Shown in pieces: positions 10,910 to 21,085 of a stretch of 64,000 nt of DNA. Position 1 is the first letter of the stretch. Each line of letters opens with the position of its first letter. The notes under the pieces are model-generated. The model saw only the letters and a program-made list of their open reading frames with translations. It was not told where the DNA came from and searched no databases. The DNA is from Eukaryota sp. TZLM1-RC. Its lineage: Eukaryota > Metamonada: BaSk clade. The position numbers and the translations under genes are program-made. The DNA lies in the NCBI GenBank assembly GCA_040285825.1, contig JAUPSS010000012.1, positions 248,001-312,000 of the forward strand, written 5' to 3'.

Positions 10910-12374
10910 ATGTTCGCTCCTCCTACTCTTCGTTCCCGCTCTTCAACTCCCAGCAAAAGGAGATCTTCTACTCCAACTCGTCTTCATCAGGGAACTTCTT
11001 CTATACTCTCTGCTATAACTTCTACTCCCCGTTCAGCATCTCGTCCTTCTTCTGCATGCTCTCGCAGCTCATCTCGTAATGGTAAAATCATAGGCCGTGT
11101 TTCTACCAACACTGCTACAGAAATGGATGTTCTTGACATGTCCATCGATGACATTGAAGCAATTGAACAAGCAGAAAGAAAAGCAGCAGAGGGTCAACGT
11201 CGTGCTAAACTACGTTTAAAACTACGTCAAATGAAGCAACGTCAAGAAGATGAAGAAGCAGCAGAACTCGAACGTATACAAAAGGTTTATTTCACATTAT
11301 CTATATCTCATTTCAGGAGGAGTTTCGCCACCGTCGGGCTAAGAAAGTAGCATCTGTGTTGGTGACTGAAGGTATGTGTTTCTATTTTTAGTAACATCAG
11401 GACTTATTAATTCAACCCCTGATTTAGTGGTATCCCCAACAGATACTGAACAGAAAGTCCTCGCCGAATGGGATAAATTGCTTCATAAACGTGCCAGTTC
11501 CACTCCTCGATCCAGATCTCCACCACAAGAAGATGAACAAGTCCACATACCAAAGGTTATGAAGGATCCCATCCCTGCTGAAGCTAGAGGAACACCAAGG
11601 AAAATGCCATCCACAGTTGAAGAGAAGAAGCCTGTTATAGAAAGGAAACCGAGACCACCGTCAGTTGGCCGTCGTTCCACCACTGCTTCTCGTAATTCCC
11701 TTTCAAATCAACCACCAAGAACACCAACCCATCCACCTACCACTCCTCGACGTACGCCTTCTCGTCCTTCATCTGCCTCTCGATCTACTCTTTCTGAACG
11801 TTCCAAGATCACTGCGCCTTCGTCTACATCATCATCCAGACCTGTTTCAGCTACCAGAAAGCGACCAGTAGAAACAGTTTGTTTTTATCATTTTTTTAAT
11901 TTTCTCTCACCTCAGACAACCCCTGTTACACAAACCTCAACAAAACGCCCTTCTCGGCCTTCAAGTGCGACTACTAGACCTTTTGAGTCTGATACTCTCA
12001 AGTCTGTACTCAACAATGTTCCTCTTGAATTCACTGTTCCTCGTTCTCCCGTACAACTGTCTGATTTACAAAGCTCCATGGAGGATACCCCCGCTCGTTC
12101 CCATGACATTGATGATCCCGCAAAAAGGCTACGAGAATCTAAAAAGAAGTATGGTCGCTTATCAGTCAATTATGCCAAGAAAATGGAACAGAAAAAGAAG
12201 CAAAAGTCTCCACAAACTTCTGAATTATTAGATAATCTTAAGAGTAGCCGGCTACGTATTAATGATTATTTTAACAATACGCAATCCTCATACTCTCCTC
12301 TTACGGAAAGAATCAAGAATGTTGCAGAAAAGGAAGGTATTTTTGAACTTTCTGATAGTGATGGGGACTTGTAA
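10910..12374 (+). CDS. Ser/Pro/Arg-rich protein with a short charged coiled coil, four exons
   Basis: Exons 10910-11284, 11317-11371, 11401-11876 and 11916-12374, with introns of 32, 29 (or 20) and 39 nt, give 454 codons in one frame. Residues ~1-75 are basic and Ser/Thr-rich (SRSSTPSKRRSSTPTR). Residues ~78-135 are acidic, then an Arg/Lys/Glu helix that should form a coiled coil (LDMSIDDIEAIEQAERKAAE, RRAKLRLKLRQMKQRQEDEE). The rest is low-complexity with repeated SRPSSA/TRP-like units, ending in a KKxGRLSVNYAKKM helix and an acidic tail. I recognise no family. The composition is common in microtubule- or chromatin-associated proteins, but that is only a guess. Acceptors at 11391 and 11400 both keep frame, so a 3-residue splice variant is possible. 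Confidence 0.75.
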
Positions 12375-12552
12375 TTTATTTTGTTTATGTTTGAATTTGC
12401 AGATTTTATTAATTCTATATTCTATAAAGATAGAAAAAATCAATTTATATTATTACAACATCATCAAGCTGTTGTTCTAATTCTAAATAAATACAACTTT
12501 CACAAAAACAATGTCTACACAGTGTAACATATACATGTTAATCACGATACCG

Positions 12553-12870
12553 CTATGATTCATCTTCATTCAGATCAAGTTCTTCCTCTTCATCATCAAC
12601 TGCGTTCTCAAGTGTATCGGTAACTTGGGGCAGGACCTTGAGTAGCTCTGTGTATTGATCCCATGTCAAAGAGATCCCTTTACTGCCTGCCTTTTCCTCA
12701 CCTGTTGTTCGATCTTTGTAGTATTCTCGTATGTCAACGAGCAAAGAGCCTCTGAAGGAACGGACTTTAACCTTTCTTTTTGATGAAATGTCCCATGATC
12801 CATACTCGCGATCATCAGAAGTTTTAGTCTTCTTAGTACTGGCAGAAGAAGTCGAACGTCGTGGAGGCAT
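12553..12870 (-). CDS. SUB1: Transcriptional coactivator PC4/SUB1
   Basis: 105 residues from the ATG at 12870; the open frame upstream lacks an ATG. PC4 binds single-stranded DNA and helps RNA polymerase II initiation and repair. The N-terminus is Ser/Thr/Lys-rich (SSASTKKTKTSDD), as in the regulatory region of PC4. The core reads WDISSKRKVKVRSFRGSLLV, DIREYYKD, GSKGISLTWDQYTEL, the family signature (VSVR.F.G..LIDIREY...KKGISL). An acidic Glu/Asp tail follows. The core is complete and normal in length. Confidence 0.92.
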   Translation of the reverse strand: MPPRRSTSSASTKKTKTSDDREYGSWDISSKRKVKVRSFRGSLLVDIREYYKDRTTGEEKAGSKGISLTWDQYTELLKVLPQVTDTLENAVDDEEEELDLNEDES

Positions 12871-13404
12871 CAGATTGTCAGGCACTAATGTCTAAGAGTA
12901 AAACCTATTGAGACTACTGTAAGATGATTGTGATTTGCAACTCTGGTACTTAATTTCAAATTCGCAACACCCACCAGTTAACAACCACCTCATCTCACGC
13001 CTCCCCGTCAATGTCATACACCTTCGATTTTCTTCTATCCCATGACAATCTTCCTTCTGTACGTAATGCACTCAATTCCAAGGAAAACTCTCAAGCATCG
13101 GTTCTCACGTAACTCAGATATCACGCGAGCGCCTATTGTCGCCCCATAACAGTTGAGATATTGGTTTTTCCATCCTTGAGGTTTCAAACTGTACTATCTT
13201 TTTGTTTTGTTTTCTTTGTTTGCAGTTTCATTTATACTGCACATTGTGTTTGATCCATGATCCTCTACTATCTAGAGGTCCCAATAAAACATTCTGTTTC
13301 CACTTTTAATATATTTACATATTACATTATTCAAAAATATTTATTGTGTTGAATAGTCATTGTATCAACATTTTTTACTGCAAATATTTTTATTTTCAAC
13401 GATA
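12871..13404. other. Intergenic with a possible small ORF
   Basis: A + strand ATG at 13011 opens 33 codons (MSYTFDFLLSHDNLPSVRNA...) ending at 13112. It is followed by a GTAACT donor-like site and an AATAAA at ~13283. It could be the first exon of a short spliced gene divergent from PC4, but I recognise no domain. Confidence 0.25.
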
Positions 13405-14470
13405 ACAAAACGTTAAAAAACTAGAACTCAATATCCTCAATACACGCATCAACATCATCAAATCTCTTAAGTGAGCGATTTTCATACTCTAATCCCAATT
13501 GTAACAGTGCTTTGGTTATGATTTCTGGAATTGCTTTAAGTATACTAAAAACAATTCTATTGTGCCAGAAATTAAAGTCCAATTCTTTTCTGCTCTTTCT
13601 TTTATGAAACATCAGAAACCTTCGAAAAAATTAATGCCAGACATTCCAATGTTACCAAAAAGAGAAACAGCAAACGGAACCAGCTGATACTTTACATGCT
13701 CAACACGTCTTAGCTGAGATAAGGGTTCGTTGTACTTTTTGATTTTGCTCTTTTCAGCAAAGCAAAGAGGAGTTTCATCCTTTTTAGCAAAATCAATTGC
13801 TGAATCCTTACAAACATCAACAGTGACAACATCAACAACTTTGATCACACTATTAGACCCAGGTGTAATTAAATCAGCACGGCGTTTCCCAAAAGTATTT
13901 TCATCTTCATTTTCAGGTGACAACTTACGCACAAGAGGTTCAACAAAAGCTTCAATGAAAGCCTTTTGCACATAGCGTACAGTTGGTCTCTAACAGCATC
14001 GTGAACAACTGAGCGATATGTAATATTAAATTTGCAATCAAATAAATGATTCAGATTGATAAGCTGACCACAACGACAAGTCAAATCATTTGGCTAACTG
14101 CACGGCCAAAGAATAAACCTCATTCCTAAGACAGTTGTCCATTGATGGTCATTTAACAAAATACCGTAAACTTTTGGAATTTGGGAACTGAGACAACTTG
14201 AGCTACTTTCCTTAAGATCAATTAAAAAGTTAGCAAAAATGGGATTCTTGTCCTTAGCCAAGCTAAGACGTACATCAAAATCCAAGTTTTCAAAAACTTT
14301 AAGTATTTTGTTCTACTATTTGGCGTATGTAAATCTGAAAGAAATCAAACTTCTGCGTGGAATTTGTTGAATATCGGTAGGACAGCATTTGCACCATATT
14401 TGAGGAGAGAGGCATGCGAATTCATTATACAAAGACACCAAATAAGCAACTGGTTACTGGGCAGAAACAA
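13405..14470 (-). mobile_element. Non-LTR retrotransposon fragment (subfamily C), frameshifted
   Basis: Minus-strand pieces in several frames: PQIWCKCCPTDIQQIP-like region (~14400), LDFDVRLSLAKDKNPIFANF, zinc finger CRCGQLINLNHLFDC, then EPLVRKLSPENEDENTF, RRADLITPGSN, VVDVVTVDV, and C-terminal NFWHNRIVFSILKAIP ending DACIEDIEF*. At least three frameshifts break it. The R-A-D...D nuclease core is recognisable. 5'-truncated where it meets the oppositely oriented fragment at 14475. Confidence 0.75.
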
Positions 14471-14474
14471 ATTT

Positions 14475-14945
14475 TTGTGAGTTCCACCGATTTTAATATC
14501 TCCTCTGACATTCAACGTGCTTGATATGATGGAACTGAACTAATAATCGATGTTGTACCACTATATCTCCGTGGAAAAGCAGTTTTAATTCTGACTTTAA
14601 ACATTTACTTAAAGTTGCAGAACATTCCAGGAAATCAAAATACGAAATTCTTCTTCAACGTCTCAATCGAACAAGAAGTAGAAACATTAAATTTGTTCCA
14701 ATTGCTATATCAATTTTTGGTACCATTGGAAGGGAAGGTCTTTATTTTTTAGATCATTTAGGAAAACTTCTCAAAGAAGGTGGTCGCACATTTGATATTT
14801 TGATTTGGAAGAACAGAATCGTATTTTCGTTACTCAAAGCTCTTCCTCGTTATATTAACCGCATTTTGAATAACATTACGGAGTTTTATAACAATCAGGT
14901 TGCTATACAAGTGAATTGCGAAAATCTCCCGTCATTTAATTGATG
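14475..14945 (+). mobile_element. Non-LTR retrotransposon fragment (subfamily D), nuclease to C-terminus
   Basis: The + strand gives SDIQRA, YDGTELIIDVVPL, then after frameshifts ILLQRLNRTRSRNIKFVPIA, ISIFGTIGREGLYFLDHLGK, WKNRIVFSLLKALPRYINRI and ENLPSFN*. It ends differently from subfamilies A and C but like the copy at 20.4-21.1 kb. It is head-to-head with the C fragment on its left, with both 5' truncations meeting at ~14472. Confidence 0.7.
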
Positions 14946-15261
14946 GGGTAGGAGTAGGTAAAAGCATTAGTTAAGGTTTGTTGTTGAGTTGTAAAATGTG
15001 ACTGTTCCAGAAATAAAATTTATTTCTCCTCTGTCGGTACTGTTGATGATCCAGATATTTTTATCCATTTATTTCCACATGAACTTTCAATGTTGTTTAC
15101 TTTTGATAATTGTTTAAATAATTATCAACCACCTTAGACTGGTTTCACCTTATATCCAAAAATAATTAAAGTTAACTTCAATAAAAATTACCAAATTTAG
15201 TTCGTGACCAAAACGTTCAAACAGTTTTTGCGGAGATTGCGGTTAATATTTTTTTATTAAA
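14946..15261. other. Intergenic, retroelement tail and AT-rich sequence
   Basis: Begins with the 3' untranslated tail of the subfamily D fragment (shared with ~21.07-21.15 kb). I see no gene. Confidence 0.4.
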
Positions 15262-15410
15262 TTTATTAAACAACTTATAAATCAACATTTAAATAATCCA
15301 TCTCTCCCAAAACAAAACAACTAGATACAACTCTCTCAGAGTGAGATCCAAGAGAAAGCAAAGCATCAGAAACCATCTTCAACATCGCCTCAATAATGGA
15401 AAACCACTGG
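15262..15410 (-). mobile_element. Extreme 3' end of a non-LTR element (subfamily K)
   Basis: The minus strand reads AMLKMVSDALLSLGS then ...VLGEMDYLNVDL*, nearly the same end as the intact-frame element at 35.35 kb and the fragment at 24.43 kb. About 150 bp, strongly 5'-truncated. Confidence 0.7.
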
Positions 15411-15714
15411 TTAAGATAGACAAAATTATATGAAAGAATATTTATTGCTCAAATTGTAGTACTTGAATTGCTTTTTCAAACATGAGGAACCAGTGATGTT
15501 TTCCAAAGAAGTTTTTGAAACCACTTTATGGGTGGTCAAAATATTGAACAAAAAAGATTGTCATTTAAAATCAGATGAGAGCAAGTCTTGATGTCAATGA
15601 TTTTCTTCGACAGATATATACGAAAATTAAAGGTAAACTAGGCCAAAATGCTCGAACTTTGAGACTTATAATGGCTAATATTTATTTTTATTCAAACAAA
15701 ATTGTAAATAACTA

Positions 15715-18105
15715 AAAATCAATCTCCTCAAACTCCACATCTACTATTGAAAACTTACCTACAGCATTTTCTTCATAAAATTTGCCTAGTGATAACAACA
15801 AGCTAGAAACAAGGCTATACATTCCCTTAAAAATAGACACTACAATTCTGTTCTGACAGCAATCAGAATTATGATAGACAGCAAGCAGATCAAGATTTTG
15901 TAGAAGAAATCTTGGTTCAATGATAGTCGTCCCATTAGTTATGAGTTAATTTAATTAAGTGTGCAAATTCAATAAATTAAAGTTTTGCCAAAAGGTTCGG
16001 TCAAATATTCTTCCAGTATTATATATTTGACAATAAATGAGAAATTGTCCAAAAAAGATAACGCAGTTTTACCCAAGGTTTCAAATAAATAGTAGCAAAA
16101 GGACAAAGAAGATATTGAGTATGTGAGTTGGAATTCAGATTATTGATTTTTTCTGTGTACTTTATAATTTTCGCTTCTTCGACTCTACGTAGAGGTGAAT
16201 TATAAGACTGTGCCAGTTTTTCATTTGAGCTGTTTGATACATCAGTAGATCTGATATCAATAATGATCATTGATCCATCAGGTCCGGGAACTAGCACATC
16301 ACCACGGCTGTCACCAAATGAATTTCTGTCAGATTCATCAACCGGACTTGAAAGCAAAGGTTCTAAAAAAGATTCAATCTTGTAGGACTTAAACATACAA
16401 TATAGCTGATCACGAACTACATCATGCACTTTTGATCTCAAAGTAGTAAAACGATTACATTTAAATAAATGGCTTAGAGTGACAGTCTTTCCACAGTTAC
16501 AAATTAATCCATGAGGAAGATTATCAGGCCAATTAAAAGATCGAAAACGCATAGAAAATAAAAAGCAAGACCCATTGAGAAACAAACCATAATTTCTTGG
16601 TACTTGGTTATTTAAACAAATAAAAAATATATTAAGAATTATCACAAACATCCAGTAAAAATTTTGCAAAGGCGGGATTTGTGTGCTTAGCCATGCCAAG
16701 ACGTTCTTCATAATCTTAGCCTTCAAATATTACTGTCAGTTTTTGTTGAAGTTTCTTTACACAATACCTTAAATTCACTAAATTTCGTGGAGGAATCTCT
16801 TGAACTGAGTCGCAAAAACATTGACACCAAATTTCTGGTTCAATTTTATTAATGGCAACATCAAGGTCATACAAATATTTTGAAAATGATGGACTAAGCA
16901 AATGAATATCTTCAGGAAAACGATGGAGAAATTCAAAGATAATTTGTTTTCCACCACCAACAAAAGCTGCTTGACAAAGAATTGAAGATTTGGCAAAGCC
17001 AACACCTCCAAATTGTGAAGAAGAGAACAAGTGAGCTCGAATTAGCTTACGATTCGCTTCTAATAGGGAAGCAAAGAAAGTTGCACGAAGTTGATTAAAT
17101 GATCGGCAGAAATCGATAAACAATGAAGGTGCTGTCGACTTCAATAAGTGAGTAATTTTCCGGAGTAACAGATTTTTAAAATAAAAAATTTGATAATTAT
17201 TTCAATTTCTAATTCAGAAATAAATTGAAGCTCAGTGCCAAGTTTTGCAACAATTTCGTTAAGATTTTTAGTAATTTCATCAACATTTCCTAACGAACAT
17301 CCTAGAAAACGAAAAACATCTGGTGAATAATTGGTAAAAGGAATTCTACAATTATTAATTATAAACTCTTGGAAATCATTACCAATTAATGAACATTTTA
17401 TAGGATTCAAGTGAACCATTGAATCAAATTTTGATTCACCATTGTTACTTTTTGTAACCAATGATTTCATATTGTTCAGCAATTTGATTTGAAGCTTTTT
17501 GGACAACATCAAAAGGACCAATAAGGGAGATGCCATCCATGTAACCCACAATTTTGAGAGAAGGGTATTTTTCATTAATGACAATCAATGATTATTGGAC
17601 TGCTATGCAAAATAATAATGGATTTGAAGGATCCCTGTGTTTTACATCTGATGAAGACTTGAGAGAAAATACATCATATACTAATTCACTGGGTCTATCG
17701 TAAAACAAATAGAATCAACTTGATAGTTCAAGGAAATGTTTTTGAATTACTTCGTAAATTGCTTTTCTTTTTACACTATTAAAAGTGTTGCTAAAATCTA
17801 AATTGAAAATAAAATTGATTCCATGGGAGTTCAAGAACAAGTCTGGTGTCAGAGCAGCGACTGAAGCTCCATCAATCGTTTGAATCCCAAATTGCATTGG
17901 AGACAAAAATTTGCCAGCCTTTTTAACAATTCTATTAAATATAACTGAGGCAAACAAACGAGATAGAGATTCAACAGGTTTTACTAAAGCAATTAGACGT
18001 GCAGCAGTAAGCTCAGGAGGAGGAACGACTTTCAATGAAACCATTTGTTGAAAATATAAAGCTAAATCATCTGCAATTTCAGGTTTCTCATTGCAGGCGA
18101 TATGG
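15715..18105 (-). mobile_element. Degenerate non-LTR retrotransposon with reverse transcriptase and nuclease, split by a small insertion
   Basis: Reading from 18105 down: ARLIALVKP, SLSRLFASVIFNR, INFIFNLDFSNTFNSVKRKA (RT motifs), a changed active site YMDG where YMDD is expected (~17530), FLGCSLGNV, the zinc finger CNCGKTVTLSHLFKC, EPLLSS, SRGDVLVPGPDGSMIIIDI, YLLCPFA, TGRIFDRTFWQ at ~15990. It resumes at 15855 with NRIVVSIFKGMY and ends ~15715. Frameshifts at ~16720, ~17142 and 17590-17715 and a ~15-codon internal deletion show it is dead. A ~130-bp dispersed repeat sits exactly between the two C-terminal parts. Confidence 0.8.
15856..15985 (+). repeat. Dispersed repeat copy 1, inserted inside a retroelement
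   Basis: Shares ~100 bp (GCAAGCAGATCAAGATTTTG, then AAATCTTGGTTCAATGA, CCCATTAGTTATGAG, ending GTGCAAATTCAATAAAT) with copies at 35.2, 39.2 and 56.2 kb, all on the + strand. It interrupts the retroelement between the codons for TFWQ and NRIVV. Imperfect tgttctg/agttttg at the two edges could be a decayed target duplication. Confidence 0.75.
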
Positions 18106-19059
18106 TGAAACCTATTTTATGAATGTTTGAACATGAACTAAATAGTATTCGAACTGTTGACTTCAACAGTATCAGTATCATCCTTAAAAAATTTGTTAAT
18201 GTTATATGTAATCCACTAAAAATTCAAAAAGTTGTTGAGGAAGATGTTGTTCAAGAGCTTGAGAATGAACAAGAGGAGTCAAACAAAGAAGTTGAAAAAT
18301 GGAACTCATTACTCATGGATTGACAGGCCACTGATGTGATTGCATTATCAGAGATTTTATCAATTTCAATCAGAGACAGACTATTATATCAGAAAATTCT
18401 GTTAAAGACGTTAACAACATATTCCCTTTGAAAAAATTCAACAGTGCACTTTTAAACTAAGCCAAACATCATTTAAAGCATCAATTGTTGGCGAGGTACA
18501 ATTCAATGAAATCATTGTTCATCCAATTTGCAACAGAATGCAAAAGTGTAAATGATATGCTTCAGCAAATGACTTCAAGTTGACCACCCCTAAATCCAAA
18601 GAGAAAGTCAAAGAATAATCAGTCAAATAGGACAAAGGTAAGGGAAATTTCTTACCAAATAAGTCAATCATATTGAGTCCACAGGAATCAATATGACTGA
18701 AGCAGAAAGAAAATAATGTGAAAAATTCAAACCAATAAGATGTGCATGGAAAAAATAAAGAAAAATTGAAAAAAACTAAAAACTAAGAATCCAAAAAAAA
18801 AGCATTTAATGAAAAAAAGACAAACTAATTATTGATTCCTACACTGCTGATAGAAAAAACATTGAACTTCAAACAGAGAAGTTGAGAGAAACGGAAACAA
18901 ATTACTTGAACTCGATCATTTTTAGGATTGAGAGCAGTGAATAATCCTTCAAAAATGAGGTTATAAAATAAAATAAAGGTGAAGAGGAAATCATTAAATC
19001 TCTTCCCAATTTCATTCCAAGAATTGAATTTACCATTTACGCAAGCCGAGGTATATATA
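18106..19059 (+). other. Degenerate, AT-rich; possibly the N-terminal part of the Fanzor relic
   Basis: Contains an open frame 18123-18323 (acidic, EEDVVQELENEQEESNKEVE) and many broken Lys/Asn-rich frames. Its position directly upstream of the Fanzor-like core suggests it is the decayed N-terminal half, but no diagnostic motif is visible. Confidence 0.3.
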
Positions 19060-19615
19060 AATAAATAAGAGAATGAGGCCGTTTGGGTTAACCGATTATA
19101 AGCAAAGTTGAAGGCTGATGCTCAACATATTGTAATAAGTTTTGGTGATTGGGACGCTGAGATAAACCAAAAAGGTAAATACCTCATAACCAGAGGTTAT
19201 GGGCTAAGAAGAATTGTGTGAAAGGCTGGCATACAAATATACTTGGTAGACGAGTATCGTACCAGTAAAAGATGTGTTGCTCGTGTTGAGGATCATCGCA
19301 AAGGTAATACCAAATGTGATGTAAAGGTCAAAGAATAAATACCTATAAAAGATTCCAACATAAGCAGAAGATGTTAAAGAATGACTTACGAGTGGCTAAA
19401 AAACAGTATCATGAAGTTGATCCTATTCAAAATCTTGAAAACAAAATTCAAGATCTTTAACACAATTGGAATCTAAAAAAAGTGGTGGTGTCAAACTAGC
19501 CCCATGCCAAGGACTGCTACACTGTCAAAACAGTGAATGTGGCGTCTATTGGGAAAGGTATGTTAGCAGTACTCTAATCATGTTCAGGATTACATACTCT
19601 CGTATTCATGATAAT
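19060..19615 (+). pseudogene. Fanzor/TnpB-like RuvC nuclease relic
   Basis: In one frame from ~19105: HIVISFGDWDAEIN, KGKYLITRGYGLRRIV, a stop, then KAGIQIYLVDEYRTSKRC. This is the order seen in TnpB and eukaryotic Fanzor proteins: the GDW-type strand, KG..(P)..GLRR, then the RuvC-II glutamate in VDEYRTSK followed by the zinc-ribbon cysteine. About 230 bp further on, another frame gives GLLHCQNSECGVYWERYVSS, matching the second zinc-ribbon Cys pair and the RuvC-III motif (W-x-R-D-V-N-A) with the catalytic Asp changed to Tyr. A stop, frame changes and the lost Asp show it is dead. These nucleases travel with transposons and use a guide RNA; no transposon ends are recognised here. Confidence 0.65.
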
Positions 19616-19688
19616 TGTAGACCAATGGTATTGTAGCAGTAAGTGTGGGAATGAATGTTAAGAGTATTGGAATTTCCAATAAATAAAT

Positions 19689-19725
19689 AAATAAATCTTA
19701 ATTCCAATTTGGAATTAAGATTTAT
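19689..19725. repeat. Perfect 18-bp palindrome with a 1-nt loop upstream of the Rab gene
   Basis: Left arm AATAAATCTTAATTCCAA (19689-19706), loop T, right arm exact reverse complement (19708-19725). It lies 45 bp before the Rab start codon, after a short (AAAT)n run. It could be a promoter feature, a transcript hairpin or a replication-templated fold-back. Confidence 0.85.
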
Positions 19726-19770
19726 TAGCACACGAATCCACGGAATTGATACATTTTTTGAGTCACCAAC

Positions 19771-20340
19771 ATGCACTCCATTTCTTTACTGATAGCGGGG
19801 GATGCTAGTACAGGCAAGACATCTATTCTACACACCTTCTTGAACGGCGAATTTCCTACATCTTCTGTTGCGACGATTGGTGTGAACTACCTTACTCGTA
19901 ATGTGACAATAAATGATTCATCCATCTCCCTTAAGCTCTACGACAGCTCTGGTCAGGACAGGTATCGCAGTCTCACCATGAGTTCCTTCCGTCAAGTTCA
20001 ATCCGTAGTTTTTGTTTTTGATGTCACCAGCCGAGCCAGTTTTGAATCTCTTCAAACTTGGATCACTGACGCCATGAACTACTGTCCAGAAGACTTTATT
20101 GGAGTAATTGTTGGCAACAAGACAGACCTTCAACAACACAGACAAGTAGAGACAATTCAAGCTGAAAAGTTTGCTGAACAGTTCAACATGGCGTACATTG
20201 AGACTTCGGCAAAGAAGAATCAGCGCATTTCTGAAGTTTTTGAAACTATTGCGAGCCAGTACCTGGAGAATGGTGTTTTCGACAATACACCTGAGTCTAA
20301 CGTAGAGTTGAGTAGTACGAGGACCAGATGTGGTTGTTGA
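19771..20340 (+). CDS. Rab-family small GTPase
   Basis: 189 residues, intronless, ATG start. Rab proteins switch between GDP and GTP on membranes and direct vesicle traffic. Visible boxes: P-loop GDASTGKTS (residues ~9-17), switch I/G2 TIGVNY, G3 DSSGQDRYRS, G4 NKTDL, G5 ETSAKK, and a C-terminal CGC for double geranylgeranylation. The G3 box departs from the usual W-D-T-A-G-Q-E (here Y-D-S-S-G-Q-D) but keeps the catalytic Gln. I cannot assign a subfamily. A retroelement fragment starts ~90 bp after the stop. Confidence 0.92.
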   Translation: MHSISLLIAGDASTGKTSILHTFLNGEFPTSSVATIGVNYLTRNVTINDSSISLKLYDSSGQDRYRSLTMSSFRQVQSVVFVFDVTSRASFESLQTWITDAMNYCPEDFIGVIVGNKTDLQQHRQVETIQAEKFAEQFNMAYIETSAKKNQRISEVFETIASQYLENGVFDNTPESNVELSSTRTRCGC

Positions 20341-20429
20341 TTTTCTTAGTGTTATTGTTTAGTTATTGTACATTTCAGTTTTAAAGGGTTTTTTGGTTTT
20401 TTTATGCTTTAGTCTTTTTAGGAAAAGTA

Positions 20430-21085
20430 TACTTCTGTTATTGAGAATTTGTGTTGTATTACCTTTTTTCAGATATTCGATTTTTGACAATCATGCGAAT
20501 CAGACTTAATCTACCTCCTCCTCAATGCTCATCAAATATGAAATGTAAATGTGGTGCTCATGCTTCTTTTGATCACCTTATTTCCTGCTGTAAATCACTC
20601 AAAAAAGATCAATTATCCTGGATAATTACGAACTGCATTGTGGATAATTTATCCACAATGCAGTTCGTGATTGTATTGATGATCTTCTAAAATGTGCTCA
20701 TCATGCAATTCGTTTGAAACCTCTGTTTGATGAATCAAATTTCAGTTTGAGCCAAAAACGAGGTGATATTCAATGCGTTGGTATGATGGAACTGAACTAA
20801 TTATCGATTGTACTACCGTATCTCCACCGAAAAGGCGTTCCAATTCCGACATTTAACATTTACTCAAAGTTACTGAGCTTTCCAAGAAATCTTTGGGAAA
20901 ACTTCTGACTGAAAGCGGTACATTTGATTTTTTGATTTGAAAGAACAGAATTGTATTTTCGTAACTGAAAATATTCCTCGTTATATTAACTCCATTTTGA
21001 ATAACATTACGGAGTTTTATAACAAGCGAATTCTTATTCAAGTAAATAGCGAAAGCCTCCCGTCATTCAATTGATGGGGTTTTTA
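20430..21085 (+). mobile_element. Non-LTR retrotransposon fragment (subfamily D)
   Basis: The + strand reads RIRLNLPPPQCSSNMKCKCG, with finger CKCGAHASFDHLISC, a local inverted duplication, then HHAIRLKPLFDESNF, KRGDIQ, YDGTELIID, KNRIVFS, ending ESLPSFN*. Several frameshifts and stops. Closely related to the fragment at 14.5-14.9 kb, including its 3' end. Confidence 0.75.
20628..20668. repeat. Perfect 20-bp palindrome with a 1-nt loop inside a retroelement
   Basis: ACGAACTGCATTGTGGATAA (20628-20647), one T, then its exact reverse complement (20649-20668). It sits where the family protein has VHNAVRD, so the left arm appears to be a copied and inverted piece of the element itself. Confidence 0.85.

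Noticed and set aside
11376-12374. 332-codon + ORF as a separate gene
   Set aside because: It lacks an ATG and reads through two introns. Splicing joins it in frame to the exons from 10910.
18123-18323. 66-codon ORF as an independent gene
   Set aside because: Sits between a dead retroelement and the Fanzor relic, is low-complexity acidic and has no domain. It is more likely debris.
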